Below, piece after piece: positions 44,758 to 54,057 of a stretch of DNA of 64,000 nucleotides; position 1 is the first letter of the stretch; every line of letters starts with the position of its first letter. Under the pieces are notes generated by a model, which saw only the letters and a list, made by a program, of their open reading frames with translations, was not told the DNA's origin and did not search any database. The position numbers and the translations under genes were made by a program. Source of the stretch: Limnohabitans sp. B9-3 (lineage in GTDB: Bacteria; Pseudomonadota; Gammaproteobacteria; Burkholderiales; Burkholderiaceae_C); NCBI RefSeq assembly GCF_002778325.1, contig NZ_NESI01000012.1, forward strand, positions 26,964-90,963. The letters run 5' to 3'.

Positions 44758-45284
44758 TCATGCCGCGTGGCCACCAGCTGTTGCTGCCGGCCAATCCTTT
44801 GTTCATTTTGTTCACCCTGATCATGGCGCTGTTGGCCAACATGTTGGTGCACATGAGTTTGATCAGCCATGCCGCTTGGGTGCCCGATTTCTTGGCTTTG
44901 ACGTTGGTGTTTTGGTGTGTGCATCAACCCCGTATGGTGGGCGTTGGCGTGGCATTTTTCTTTGGTTTGGTGACCGACGTGCACCAGTCTTCGTTGTTGG
45001 GTCAGCACGCACTGACTTACTCGGCGTTGAGCTTCATGGCCGCCTTGATCCATCGCCGCTTGCTGTGGTTCACCGTGCCTTCGCAAGCCATGCAAGTGCT
45101 GCCCATCTTTGCTGCGGCACACGCCATGGAATTGGCTGTGCGCATGATGTCCGGCGCTTTGTTTCCTGGCTGGGCGATCTTTTTGGCGCCCTTCCTTGAG
45201 GCCGTCATGTGGCCTGTGGTGAGTGTGGTGTTGCTCGCCCCTCAGCGCCGCGCGCCTAACCCCGACGTCAATCGGCCGCTATGA
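44754..45284 (+). CDS. mreD: Rod-shape determining protein MreD
   Basis: A 176-residue membrane protein with five or six helices and the MreD pattern (WVPDFLALTLVFWCVHQPRMVGVGVAFFFGLVTDV). It overlaps both mreC and mrdA by four bases, showing strict co-translation. Confidence 0.95.
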   Translation: MIMPRGHQLLLPANPLFILFTLIMALLANMLVHMSLISHAAWVPDFLALTLVFWCVHQPRMVGVGVAFFFGLVTDVHQSSLLGQHALTYSALSFMAALIHRRLLWFTVPSQAMQVLPIFAAAHAMELAVRMMSGALFPGWAIFLAPFLEAVMWPVVSVVLLAPQRRAPNPDVNRPL

Positions 45285-47362
45285 GCGTGATTCGCAACAT
45301 CGAGTTCGATCTGCAACGCTTCAGATCGCGGGTGGTGGTGGTGTCTGGCTTCATCTTGCTGGCATTTTTACTGTTGGTGGTGCGCTTGTTTTATTTACAG
45401 GTCATTCGCTACGACGACCTCAGCGAGCAGGCCGAAAACAACCGCACGGCCATCGTCCCCATCGTTCCCAACCGCGGCGTGATCATGGATCGCAACGGGA
45501 TTGTGTTGGCCACCAACTATTCGGCTTACACCTTGGAGATCACCCCATCCAAAATCGTGGTCCCGTTGGAAGAAGTCATCGAGCAACTGGCTGGCGTGAT
45601 CGACATTCAGAGCCGCGATAAGCGGCGTTTTAAAAAGCTGATGACCGAGTCCAAAAACTTTGAATCGGTGCCCATTCGTACGCGCTTGAGCGACGAAGAA
45701 GTGGCGCGATTTGCGGCGCAGCGCTTTCGTTTTCCGGGCGTTGAAATTCGAGCGCGTTTGTTTCGTAACTACCCCTACAACCAATTGGCCAGTCATGTGA
45801 TTGGCTATATCGGGCGCATCAATACCGCTGAAAAAGCCAAGATCGAAGAGTCCGAAGACGCAGGCAATTACCGGGGCACCGACTACATCGGCAAGCTCGG
45901 TGTGGAACAAAGTTATGAGGTCCAATTGCACGGCACCACCGGTGTGCAAGAGATGGAAACCTCGGCGGGCGGCCGCGCCGTGCGTCGCCTCAACAGCAGC
46001 CAAGCCGTACCCGGCAACAGCGTGGTGCTGTCGATTGACATCAAGCTGCAAAAGTTGGTGGAAGACTTGTACGGCAATCGTCGAGGCGCGTTGGTGGCGT
46101 TAGACCCCAAAACAGGTGAGATTTTGGCGTTTGTCAGCAAGCCCACGTTTGACCCGAATTTGTTCGTCGATGGCATCGATTTTGAAAACTGGCAAGCCCT
46201 CAACGAGTCCATCGACAAGCCGCTGCTCAACCGTGCCTTGCGTGGTACCTATCCACCTGGCTCCACCTACAAACCGTTCATGGCCCTCGCTGCTCTCCAG
46301 ACGGGCAAGCGGACAGAGAAAGCACTGATCGCTGATCCAGGCTATTTCATGTTCGGCAACCACCGGTTCCGCGATGACAAAGAAGGCGGACACGGCATGG
46401 TGGATATGTACAAATCCATCGTCGAGTCTTGTGACACCTACTATTACTTGTTGGCGCGTGACATGGGTGTGGACCTGATGTATGAGCAGATGAAGCCCTT
46501 AGGTTTTGGTCAAATTACCGGCATCGATATTTTAGGCGAGTCCCGCGGCGTGCTGCCCTCTACCGAGTGGAAGCGCACCACCTACAAACGCCCCGATCAA
46601 CAGCGTTGGTATGCGGGCGAGACCATTTCGCTGGGCATTGGTCAGGGATACAACAGTTTCACCATGTTGCAAGTCGCGCATGCCATGGGCACGGTGGCCA
46701 ACAACGGTTTGAAGATGAAGCCGCATTTGGTGCGTGAGGTGCTGGACGTCGAAACCAAAGTCGCCACGCCTGTGGCCAAAGAGCCTGTGGGGCAACTGTC
46801 GTTTTCGCCCGAGAATTTAGAGATCATCAAGCGCAGCATGATCGGTGTCAACATTGAGGGTACCTCTGCCACTAGCTTCGTGGGCGCGGCTTATGTCAGC
46901 GCGGGTAAGACAGGCACGGCTCAGGTCTTTACCGTCAAACAAAACGAGAAATACAACGCGGCAACCATTGATGAGCGCATGCGTGATCACGCGCTGTTTG
47001 TGGCGTTTGCACCCGCTGACGACCCCAAGGTGGCGTTGGCGATGGTGGTGGAAAACGCAGGCTTTGGCGCACAAAACGCGGCACCGATTGCGCGCCGCGT
47101 GTTTGACTTTGTGTTGATGGGCCAGTATCCCTCGCAAGAGGACATCGAGGCGGTGCAAAAAGGGCAGGCCACACGCCCCATTGGCAAGCAACGTCCGATA
47201 GCCAGCGTGCCTTGGCCCCCCAAGCGCTCCGACACGCCCGAGCAAGAGGCCGCGGCCGATGCCAAAGCATCTGCCAAAGCCGATGCAAAAGCAGACGCCA
47301 AGATCGACGCCAAAGCAGAGGCCAAAGCAGAGGCCAAAGCAGAAGCTAAGAACCGGCGCTAA
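45281..47362 (+). CDS. mrdA: Penicillin-binding protein 2 with Ala/Lys-rich C-terminal tail
   Basis: The 693-residue transpeptidase has one membrane helix (VVVVSGFILLAFLLLVVRLFY), the PBP dimerisation domain and the catalytic motifs S328-T-Y-K331, SCD and K543-T-G-T. It crosslinks peptidoglycan during elongation. The last 40 or so residues are an unusual alternation of Ala, Lys, Asp and Glu (AKADAKADAKIDAKAEAK), encoded by imperfect 12-base repeats. No rodA gene follows, which is unlike the order I expect for this operon. Confidence 0.96.
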   Translation: MSVIRNIEFDLQRFRSRVVVVSGFILLAFLLLVVRLFYLQVIRYDDLSEQAENNRTAIVPIVPNRGVIMDRNGIVLATNYSAYTLEITPSKIVVPLEEVIEQLAGVIDIQSRDKRRFKKLMTESKNFESVPIRTRLSDEEVARFAAQRFRFPGVEIRARLFRNYPYNQLASHVIGYIGRINTAEKAKIEESEDAGNYRGTDYIGKLGVEQSYEVQLHGTTGVQEMETSAGGRAVRRLNSSQAVPGNSVVLSIDIKLQKLVEDLYGNRRGALVALDPKTGEILAFVSKPTFDPNLFVDGIDFENWQALNESIDKPLLNRALRGTYPPGSTYKPFMALAALQTGKRTEKALIADPGYFMFGNHRFRDDKEGGHGMVDMYKSIVESCDTYYYLLARDMGVDLMYEQMKPLGFGQITGIDILGESRGVLPSTEWKRTTYKRPDQQRWYAGETISLGIGQGYNSFTMLQVAHAMGTVANNGLKMKPHLVREVLDVETKVATPVAKEPVGQLSFSPENLEIIKRSMIGVNIEGTSATSFVGAAYVSAGKTGTAQVFTVKQNEKYNAATIDERMRDHALFVAFAPADDPKVALAMVVENAGFGAQNAAPIARRVFDFVLMGQYPSQEDIEAVQKGQATRPIGKQRPIASVPWPPKRSDTPEQEAAADAKASAKADAKADAKIDAKAEAKAEAKAEAKNRR
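47255..47350 (+). repeat. Imperfect 12-base repeats in the mrdA 3' end
   Basis: Units of the type GCCAAAGCAGAG and GCCAAAGCCGAT recur about eight times and encode the AKAE/AKAD tail of PBP2. They lie in frame, so unit number can vary without breaking the protein. Confidence 0.85.
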
Positions 47363-47416
47363 AAGAGCGCTTGTCGCCTTGGGCGGTTCAGCCATCCCAT
47401 TCTTTGACAGATGGCT

Positions 47417-48175
47417 TCAGCGCAAAAACGCGTCCCAGCTGGTTTTGCAAATCAGCGCGCTCACCACCACGATGAACATCACCCGCACAAAACCGGCGCC
47501 ATGCTTGAGCGCCATGCGTGTGCCCAGCAAGCTGCCTGCCACATTGGCAATGGCCATTGGCAAGGCCAAATGCCACCACACATGGCCTTTCAAGGTGAAC
47601 AACACCAAGGCGGCGGCGTTGCTGGAGAGGTTGAGCAGCTTAGCCGCGACTGAGGCGTTCAAAAAGTCGTAGCCCAACCAGCGCACCAGCAAAAACACAA
47701 AGAAGCTGCCTGTGCCCGGCCCAAAAAAACCATCGTAAAAACCCATGCCCACACCCACCGTGCAAGCCGCCAGTAACTCTGTACGGCCCTGAAAGCGCGG
47801 CGCGTGGTGTTGCCCCATGTCTTTACGCATCAAGGTGTAGACCAGCACTGCCAACAGCACGAAGGGCAATAACTGGCGTAAAAATTCAGGCGAAACGCGG
47901 GTCACCAGCCAAGCACCGGCGAACGAGCCTGCCATGGCTAACGCGGCTGCGGGCAGCATGATGCGCCAGGGCATCTGCACGCGGCGGCTGTACTGCCAGG
48001 CTGCAAAGGTGGTGCCCCAGACCGAGGCGCTTTTGTTGGTGCCCAGCAACGTGGCAGGTGCGCCTGATGGGTAGACCGCAAACAAAGCGGGTAACAAGAT
48101 CAAGCCGCCGCCACCCACGATGGCGTCTACAAACCCAGCCAAAGCAGATGCGAAGGTGACGAAAAGGAGTTCCAT
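47417..48175 (-). CDS. TSUP (TauE/SafE) family membrane protein 2
   Basis: Starting at the ATG at 48175 (AAAAGGAG upstream) this 252-residue protein has about eight helices and the family elements FVDAIVGGGGLILLPAL, LLGTNKSASVWGTTFAAWQY and GFYDGFFGPGTGSFFVF. It resembles the YfcA subgroup. It converges with mrdA, taking the place where rodA might be expected. Confidence 0.88.
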   Translation of the reverse strand: MELLFVTFASALAGFVDAIVGGGGLILLPALFAVYPSGAPATLLGTNKSASVWGTTFAAWQYSRRVQMPWRIMLPAAALAMAGSFAGAWLVTRVSPEFLRQLLPFVLLAVLVYTLMRKDMGQHHAPRFQGRTELLAACTVGVGMGFYDGFFGPGTGSFFVFLLVRWLGYDFLNASVAAKLLNLSSNAAALVLFTLKGHVWWHLALPMAIANVAGSLLGTRMALKHGAGFVRVMFIVVVSALICKTSWDAFLR

Positions 48176-48236
48176 GCGGGGGATTGTGATTTGAAAGAAG
48201 GCGAGATCAGGCTGGAAAGTAAAAGCCACAAAGCAA

Positions 48237-48261
48237 AAGGCACCGGTTTTGCCGGTGCCTT
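48237..48261 (-). terminator. Rho-independent terminator of the 6S-like transcript
   Basis: AAGGCACCGG and CCGGTGCCTT form a perfect ten-base stem around a five-base loop. On the minus strand the stem ends in TTTT. It is the 3' end of the structured region listed next. Confidence 0.75.
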
Positions 48262-48412
48262 CTCTAGAACGACCCTTTAAAGGGTCTGTCGTCTGTCTCC
48301 TCGCGCCCTCGTTGAGCTGCGCTTTGGCCGCTCCGAGTTAGACAACTGTAAGCGCCACAGATCCTCGACTTGCCTAGGATTTTCCCTTGCGGAATAACCC
48401 GATTACCGTTGA
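48237..48412 (-). ncRNA. ssrS: Probable 6S RNA
   Basis: Read on the minus strand, this non-coding stretch has the order of elements of 6S RNA. TGTGGCGCT (48358-48350) and GACGACA (48293-48287) are identical to the E. coli 6S segments that flank its upper stem, as I remember that sequence. They face each other as in 6S: ATCTGT with ACAGA and TGTCT with AGACA. Between them is a nested hairpin (CTCGGAGC with GCTCAACGAG). Next comes a hairpin from the palindrome GACCCTTTAAAGGGTC (48286-48271), where E. coli 6S also has one, then the terminator. The 5' end is not fixed. 6S RNA binds the housekeeping RNA polymerase in stationary phase. Confidence 0.62.
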
Positions 48413-48421
48413 AACGTCGGC

Positions 48422-50152
48422 CTAAGTTTGGGTTGACAGTAAGGCGTCGTGGACCAGCCATTGCGCCGCTTTTTCGGCCAGCATCAAGGTGGGGCTGTTG
48501 GTGTTGCCGCTGGTGATGGTGGGCATCACGCTGGCGTCAACGACGCGCAGGCCGCGCACCAGACCACCGCGCCCGTCACGCACACGCAGCTCGGGGTCGA
48601 CCACGGCCATCGCGTCGTCCAAGCGGCCCATGCGAGCGGTGCCCACGGGGTGGAAGATGGTGGTGGCGATGTCGCCTGCCAAACGCGCCAAGTCATCGTC
48701 GCTTTGGTATTGGACGCCAGGTTTGAACTCTTCGGGCTTGTACTTGGCGAGCGCGGGTTGGGCGGCGATGCGGCGAGTTACGCGCAGCGAGTCAGCGGCC
48801 ACCTTGCGGTCTTCAGGGGTGCTCAAGTAGTTGGGCGCAATTTTGGGCGCGTCGGCGAAGTTGGCACTGGTGATGTTGACCGTGCCTCGGCTGGTGGGGT
48901 TCAGGTTGCACACGCTGGCGGTGAAGGCGGGGAAGTTGTGCAGCGGCTCGCCAAAGGCATCCAGGCTCAGCGGTTGAACGTGGTACTCGATATTGGGATA
49001 GGGCTGGTCAGGGCTGCTGCGGGTAAATGCGCCGAGCTGCGAGGGCGCCATACTCATGGGGCCGCTGCGCTTGAACGCGTATTCCATGCCAATCATGGCT
49101 TTGCCCCACCAGCTGTTGGCCAAGGTGTTGAGTGTTTTTACGCCCTGCACTTTGAAGACCGAGCGGATTTGCAAGTGGTCTTGCAAGTTCGCGCCCACGC
49201 CGGGCAGGTCGATGACAGGTTCAATGCCGTGTTGCTTGAGCAAGTCGGCAGGGCCTAGACCTGAGAGCTGCAAAATTTGTGGTGTGCCAATCGCCCCTGC
49301 GCAGAGCACCACCGATTCTTTGGCGGTGACGTTCACGAACTCTTGGCCAGTCCACACCTTGGCACCGGTGCAGCGCTGGGTGCCGTCGGCTTCGGTGGTC
49401 ATCAGCAGCTGAGCCACTTGGGCGTTGGTCCACAACTCGAAGTTGGGGCGGGCGTAGCACATGGGGCGCAAAAAGGCTTTGGCGGTGTTCCAGCGCCAAC
49501 CGCTTTTTTGGTTGACCTCAAAGTAGCCCACGCCTTCGTTGCTGCCACGGTTGAAGTCGTCGGTGGCAGGAATGCCGGCTTGCACGGCGGCTTGGGCAAA
49601 CGCGTCGAGCACGTCCCAACGCAAGCGCTGTTTCTCGACCCGCCATTCACCGCCTGCGATGTGGTGGCGCAAGGTTTCGCCATACACCGTGGTGTCGCCC
49701 ACCAAGACGTCACTGCGTGCCCCTTTGGCGCCGTGCAGGGCGTTGGCACCGGCGTGGTGGTCTTCGTGCAGTTTGAAATACGGCAGGCTGTTGTCCCAGC
49801 GCCAGCGGGCGTCACCGGTGATGTCGGCCCATTGGTCGTAGTCACGCGCTTGGCCGCGCATGTAAATCATGCCGTTGATGCTGGAGCAACCGCCCAACAC
49901 CTTGCCGCGCGGGTAGCGCAAGCTGCGACCGTTCAAGCCCGCATCCGGGGCGGTGTTGAATAGCCAGTCGGTGCGCGGGTTGCCGATGCAATACAGGTAA
50001 CCGACTGGGATGTGAATCCAGTGGTAATCGTCTTTGCGGCCAGCTTCAACGAGCAGCACACGTTTGCTGGCGTTGGCGCTCAGGCGGTTGGCCAACAGGC
50101 AGCCTGCGGTGCCGGCGCCAACGATGATGTAGTCAAACTGGGTGTCGCTCAT
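48422..50152 (-). CDS. GMC family FAD-dependent oxidoreductase (choline/alcohol dehydrogenase-like)
   Basis: The 576-residue enzyme begins with the FAD site YIIVGAGTAGCLLANRL, has the GMC signature PRGKVLGGCSSINGMIYMRG and the second signature GAIGTPQILQLSGLGP, and ends with TIFHPVGTARMG, which includes the catalytic His, and MPTITSGNTNSPTLMLAEKAA. It oxidises an alcohol to an aldehyde. The next gene upstream on this strand encodes an acylating semialdehyde dehydrogenase, so the two may work in sequence, although a terminator separates them. Confidence 0.9.
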   Translation of the reverse strand: MSDTQFDYIIVGAGTAGCLLANRLSANASKRVLLVEAGRKDDYHWIHIPVGYLYCIGNPRTDWLFNTAPDAGLNGRSLRYPRGKVLGGCSSINGMIYMRGQARDYDQWADITGDARWRWDNSLPYFKLHEDHHAGANALHGAKGARSDVLVGDTTVYGETLRHHIAGGEWRVEKQRLRWDVLDAFAQAAVQAGIPATDDFNRGSNEGVGYFEVNQKSGWRWNTAKAFLRPMCYARPNFELWTNAQVAQLLMTTEADGTQRCTGAKVWTGQEFVNVTAKESVVLCAGAIGTPQILQLSGLGPADLLKQHGIEPVIDLPGVGANLQDHLQIRSVFKVQGVKTLNTLANSWWGKAMIGMEYAFKRSGPMSMAPSQLGAFTRSSPDQPYPNIEYHVQPLSLDAFGEPLHNFPAFTASVCNLNPTSRGTVNITSANFADAPKIAPNYLSTPEDRKVAADSLRVTRRIAAQPALAKYKPEEFKPGVQYQSDDDLARLAGDIATTIFHPVGTARMGRLDDAMAVVDPELRVRDGRGGLVRGLRVVDASVMPTITSGNTNSPTLMLAEKAAQWLVHDALLSTQT

Positions 50153-50216
50153 ACGGTTGTCTCAAGTGCTTGTTGTTATGGACCGCGATGGTACTTGGGC
50201 TGGCTGGTGTTGTTAC

Positions 50217-50256
50217 GAAAAAAGGCGGGCAAGGCCATGTTAAGACCCTGCCCGCC
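50217..50256 (-). terminator. Rho-independent terminator after mmsA
   Basis: On the minus strand GGCGGGCA pairs perfectly with TGCCCGCC across a 17-base loop and is followed by six T. It lies 27 bases after the mmsA stop. Confidence 0.85.
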
Positions 50257-50282
50257 CCGTGATCGACCTTTAACAGGCTCGA

Positions 50283-51797
50283 TTATTTGGATGTCGGCAT
50301 CACAAACTCAGCGCCTTTGCCAATGCTCTCAGGCCAGCGCTGCATGACGCTCTTTTGCTTCGTATAGAAACGCACGCCTTCTTCGCCGTAGGCATGCATG
50401 TCGCCAAACAAGCTCTTCTTCCAGCCGCCAAAGCCGTGCCAAGCCATGGGCACGGGAATCGGCACGTTGATGCCGACCATGCCCACTTGGATGTGACGCG
50501 AGAACTCGCGGGCCACGTTGCCGTCTCGGGTGAAGCAGCTCACGCCGTTGCCGAACTCGTGGGCGTTGATCAGGTCCACGGCTTGGGCCAAGTCAGCCAC
50601 TTGCACGCAGCTCAACACGGGGCCGAAGATTTCTTCTTTGTAGATGCGCATGTCAGGGGTGACGTTGTCAAACAGCGTGCCGCCCATCCAGAAGCCGTCT
50701 TTGCAGCCTTCACCAGCGCTTGCGCCGTCAAAGTTGCGGCCGTCGACCAACAAGCGTGCGCCTTCTTTCACGCCTTGCTCGATGTAGCCAGTGATGCGCT
50801 TGTGCGCCACGTCGGTCACGATGGGGCCCATTTCGGCGGCGAGGTTGGTGCCGTTCAAGACCTTCAAAGTTTTGGTGCGCTCAATCAGTTTGGGCATGAG
50901 GCGCTCGGCCACATCGCCCACCAACACGGCCACGCTGATGGCCATGCAACGCTCGCCCGCAGAGCCGTAGGCTGCGCCAATCAAGGCATCCACCGCTTGG
51001 TCGATGTCGGCATCGGGCATGACCACCATGTGGTTCTTCGCGCCGCCCAAGGCTTGTACGCGCTTGCCGTGGTGGGCGCCAGTTTCGTAGATGTAGTTGG
51101 CGATGGGGGTGGAGCCCACAAAGCTCACGGCCTTGACATCGGGGTGAACCAAGAGCGCGTCGACCGCTTCTTTGTCGCCTTGCACCACGTTGAACACACC
51201 GTCAGGCAAGCCGGCTTTCTTCAGCAAATCAGCGATGAACAGCGCGGCTGTGGGGTCGATCGGGCTGGGCTTCAGCACAAAGGTGTTGCCGGCGGCGATG
51301 GCCACGGGGAACATCCAAGCGGGCACCATGACGGGGAAGTTGAAGGGCGTCACGCCTGCCACCACGCCGAGGGGCTGGCGCATGGTCCAGTTGTCGATGC
51401 CGGTGGACACTTGCTCAGTGAAGTCGCCTTTGAGCAACTGAGGAATGCCGGTGGCGAACTCGACGATGTCGATGCCGCGGCTCACCTCACCTTGGGCGTC
51501 GGTGAACACTTTCCCGTGCTCTGCGGTGATGATGCAGGCCAACTCGTCTTTGTGCTGGTTCATCAGTTCCAAGAACTTGAACATCACGCGGGCGCGGCGC
51601 AGGGGCGGGGTGTCGGCCCAAGCGGGGAAAGCTTTTTGCGCGGCGGCGACGGCGGCGTTGACATCGGCCACATTGGCCAAGCTCACGTTACCGGTGACGG
51701 CGCCGGTGGCTGGGTTGAACACGGGCTGTGTGCGGGTGCTGGTGCCGTTGGCAACGGCACCGTTGATGTAATGCGCGATGTGAGCGAGTTGGGTCAT
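50283..51797 (-). CDS. mmsA: CoA-acylating methylmalonate-semialdehyde dehydrogenase
   Basis: From the ATG at 51797 the protein is 504 residues; the frame runs on to 51923 across the regulator's start without conservation. It is an aldehyde dehydrogenase of the MmsA class: [49 protein letters not shown] and the active-site Cys in [11 protein letters not shown]. It converts methylmalonate or malonate semialdehyde to propanoyl- or acetyl-CoA in valine, inositol or beta-alanine breakdown. Confidence 0.95.
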   Translation of the reverse strand: MTQLAHIAHYINGAVANGTSTRTQPVFNPATGAVTGNVSLANVADVNAAVAAAQKAFPAWADTPPLRRARVMFKFLELMNQHKDELACIITAEHGKVFTDAQGEVSRGIDIVEFATGIPQLLKGDFTEQVSTGIDNWTMRQPLGVVAGVTPFNFPVMVPAWMFPVAIAAGNTFVLKPSPIDPTAALFIADLLKKAGLPDGVFNVVQGDKEAVDALLVHPDVKAVSFVGSTPIANYIYETGAHHGKRVQALGGAKNHMVVMPDADIDQAVDALIGAAYGSAGERCMAISVAVLVGDVAERLMPKLIERTKTLKVLNGTNLAAEMGPIVTDVAHKRITGYIEQGVKEGARLLVDGRNFDGASAGEGCKDGFWMGGTLFDNVTPDMRIYKEEIFGPVLSCVQVADLAQAVDLINAHEFGNGVSCFTRDGNVAREFSRHIQVGMVGINVPIPVPMAWHGFGGWKKSLFGDMHAYGEEGVRFYTKQKSVMQRWPESIGKGAEFVMPTSK

Positions 51798-51903
51798 GGT
51801 GTGTCTCTGTAAATAGAAAAGATGGGGCAGTGTAGGCAGGCTTTTGCGCCGCAACAAGCGCGAAAACTTGAATTGATTGTTCAAAATAGTGAACAATCTA
51901 TGC

Positions 51904-52875
51904 ATGGATGAGCAAAAAATCAACGAACTCTGGAGTCATTTGCACTGGCTCAGCGTGCTGGCACAACAAGGCAGCTTTACCGCCGCCGCCGAGCGCTTGG
52001 GCGTGAGCAAGGCGGCCATGAGCCAACGCATTGCCGAGCTAGAGCGCGCCGCCCGCGTGACGCTGGTGCAGCGCACCACCCGCAGCGTGCGCTTGACCGA
52101 GGCGGGGCAACGGCTGGTGGACGACACCCGTGCCTCGTTTGCGCAAATTGCACAAAGCTTTGCGCAAGTGCAAGACTTGGCTGATCAACCCAGTGGTCTG
52201 CTTCGTGTGACTGCGCCCGTGGCTTTTGCTAGGCAACAACTGGTGCCGCTGTTGGCCGACTTTTTGAAAAATTACCCCGATGTGCGCTTGGAATTAGACC
52301 TGTCGGACCGGCTCACCACCTTGGCCACCGAAGGCTTTGACTTAGCCATTCGCCACACCGCCCGCCCGCCCGACACCCATGTGGCTTGGGCGCTTTGCCG
52401 AACGGAGACGGTGCTGGTTGCTACGCGTGCCTATTTGCGTCGACGCGGAGAGCCGCAAACTCCCGCTGATTTGCATGCCCATAACTGTCTGCATTACCCC
52501 CGCTCACAAGACACCCCGGCTTGGACCTTTGAGCCGCACCAGCCGCAAGGCGCACAAATGGACCCCGAGGGTCAGACTGCCTTTGCGCAAGAGCGCGTGA
52601 CCGTGCCCGTGTCAGGCAACTTTGCCGCCAACAACAGCGAAGCCCTGCGCGAAGCCGCTCTGAGCGGTGCTGGCATCGCCCTTATGCCCGACTTCAGCGC
52701 GCAAGACGCCTTGCGCCAAGGCAAGTTGGTGCCCGTCTTGCCAGCGTGGCGCTCGGTGGGGGCGTTTGCTGAGGAGATTTATGCCATTCGACCGTATGCG
52801 CCGCATGTGCCTAGGGCGGTGGCGGCGTTGGTCGCGCATTTGAAGCAAGGGCTGGCGTTGGGTTTTGTGGTGTGA
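51904..52875 (+). CDS. LysR family transcriptional regulator, divergent from mmsA
   Basis: The ATG at 51904 gives 323 residues with the LysR winged helix at the N-terminus ([32 protein letters not shown]) and a periplasmic-binding-like effector domain. Its start is 107 bases from that of mmsA, the arrangement in which a LysR protein controls the opposite gene. An in-frame upstream start at 51877 is possible but not needed. Confidence 0.9.
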   Translation: MDEQKINELWSHLHWLSVLAQQGSFTAAAERLGVSKAAMSQRIAELERAARVTLVQRTTRSVRLTEAGQRLVDDTRASFAQIAQSFAQVQDLADQPSGLLRVTAPVAFARQQLVPLLADFLKNYPDVRLELDLSDRLTTLATEGFDLAIRHTARPPDTHVAWALCRTETVLVATRAYLRRRGEPQTPADLHAHNCLHYPRSQDTPAWTFEPHQPQGAQMDPEGQTAFAQERVTVPVSGNFAANNSEALREAALSGAGIALMPDFSAQDALRQGKLVPVLPAWRSVGAFAEEIYAIRPYAPHVPRAVAALVAHLKQGLALGFVV

Positions 52876-52947
52876 GGCAAGCACCACGTACGACTTGCTG
52901 AAACTGGTCAGTTAAAGGCAACTACTCCGCTTTAACTTCGGCTGAAC

Positions 52948-53274
52948 TTAGTCGACGTCTGTCTGAAGCCAAGCAGGCAAATCACGCTGCCCGTGCAAGA
53001 CGCGCCAAACATCGATGTGGTCAGCCCTCTCGATGTAGAAAATGCAGTGCGGGTAGCGGGTCAAAGGCCAAACCCTAAGACCGGGTAAGTTCAATTCGTG
53101 AGCGTAACGCGGGGAGCCTGTGCCAGGTTGGCGACCTATGTGAGCATAGGCCCGTTCAAGGTCATCAATGAGTCCAAGTGCGGCAGCAGGTGCGCCCTCT
53201 TTCAAATAGTAAGACAGCGCTTCTTCAACATCGCTATGTGCCAATTCACGCGGGATGACCGGCTTGGTCTTCAC
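52948..53274 (-). CDS. parE: ParE/RelE superfamily toxin
   Basis: A 108-residue toxin of the ParE type: LAHSDVEEALSYYLKEGAPAAALGLIDDLERAYAHIGRQPGTGSPRY, then LPGLRVWPLTRYPHCIFYIERADHIDVWRVLHGQRDLP. ParE toxins target DNA gyrase, RelE relatives target mRNA; the subgroup points to ParE. It overlaps the antitoxin gene by four bases in the usual antitoxin-first order. Confidence 0.88.
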   Translation of the reverse strand: MKTKPVIPRELAHSDVEEALSYYLKEGAPAAALGLIDDLERAYAHIGRQPGTGSPRYAHELNLPGLRVWPLTRYPHCIFYIERADHIDVWRVLHGQRDLPAWLQTDVD

Positions 53275-53522
53275 ACTGGCGTGCTGTTTGTTTGGCTTTG
53301 ACGAACCCTGTCGCGCAGACTTTCAAAGTAAGTGGCAGCCAAGGGCGCGGTAGGTGCAGAGGTGGCTCCAGCCAAGAGTTTTTCACGCAATTGCAAGCGA
53401 TCCTGATCCTTGCGGATCAGCTCGCGCACGTATTCGCTGCTGGTGCCGTAGCCCCGCTGGCTGACTTGCACGTCCACAAAGGCCTTCAACGTTTGCGGCA
53501 GGGAAATGTTCATGGTGCTCAT
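53271..53522 (-). CDS. parD: ParD family antitoxin
   Basis: An 83-residue ribbon-helix-helix protein (MNISLPQTLKAFVDVQVSQRGYGTSSEYVRELIRKDQDR) followed by a flexible tail that binds the toxin. It is first in the parDE operon and probably represses it. Confidence 0.9.
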   Translation of the reverse strand: MSTMNISLPQTLKAFVDVQVSQRGYGTSSEYVRELIRKDQDRLQLREKLLAGATSAPTAPLAATYFESLRDRVRQSQTNSTPV

Positions 53523-53589
53523 GGTGGCAGGATACTGAGTTTGGCAAAAATTGGCAAGATGCTTGAGGGGTCCTGTGCCTTCATGTGTT

Positions 53590-54057
53590 TTAAGCCTCAG
53601 CCGGCGTTCGCCGCCTGAACATCCCCCATCCTTCCATATTCAGCACTTTGTCACCGTTTTGGTTGAACATTTCCCAATGGTTGCGGGTCATGCCCACGTC
53701 GGGCCGTTTGGCCATGGGTTTGATTTCCAGCACGGTACTTTGCAGGCGCAACACATCGCCTGGAAACACGGGCTTGCGCCATTGGATGTTTTCCAGCCCG
53801 GGCGAGCCGAGGCTGGAGGTTTCGTGCAGAAAGTTGGTCACCATGAGGCGCATGGCCATGGAACAGGTGTGCCAGCCACTGGCGCACAGGCCGCCGAAGA
53901 CCGAGGCTTTGGCCGCTTCGTCGTCGAGGTGGAAGGGCTGCGGGTCGAACTGGCTGGCGAAGGTGATGATTTCTTCGCGTGTGGGGCTGATGGTGCCTAA
54001 GTCGCGCACTTGGCCGACGGCAAAGTCTTCCCAGTAGTACTTGACGTTTTTACGCAT
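53590..54057 (-). CDS. MaoC-like dehydratase / hot-dog hydratase
   Basis: The true start is the ATG at 54057, overlapping the SDR stop (TGATG), giving 155 residues; the longer frame to 54123 is a shadow. It has the hot-dog fold and the MaoC hydratase motif FDPQPFHLDDEAAKASVFGGLCASGWHT. With the SDR gene upstream it suggests (R)-specific enoyl-CoA hydration coupled to ketoacyl reduction. Confidence 0.88.
   Translation of the reverse strand: MRKNVKYYWEDFAVGQVRDLGTISPTREEIITFASQFDPQPFHLDDEAAKASVFGGLCASGWHTCSMAMRLMVTNFLHETSSLGSPGLENIQWRKPVFPGDVLRLQSTVLEIKPMAKRPDVGMTRNHWEMFNQNGDKVLNMEGWGMFRRRTPAEA

Noticed and set aside
48449..49258. Plus-strand 269-codon frame opposite the GMC oxidoreductase
   Set aside because: It is antisense to a gene with clear FAD and GMC signatures and shows no family motif itself.
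50355..51812. Plus-strand open frame of 485 codons opposite mmsA
   Set aside because: The translation is His/Ala/Val-rich low-complexity sequence with no motif, exactly antisense to a fully conserved dehydrogenase; it is a GC-skew shadow.
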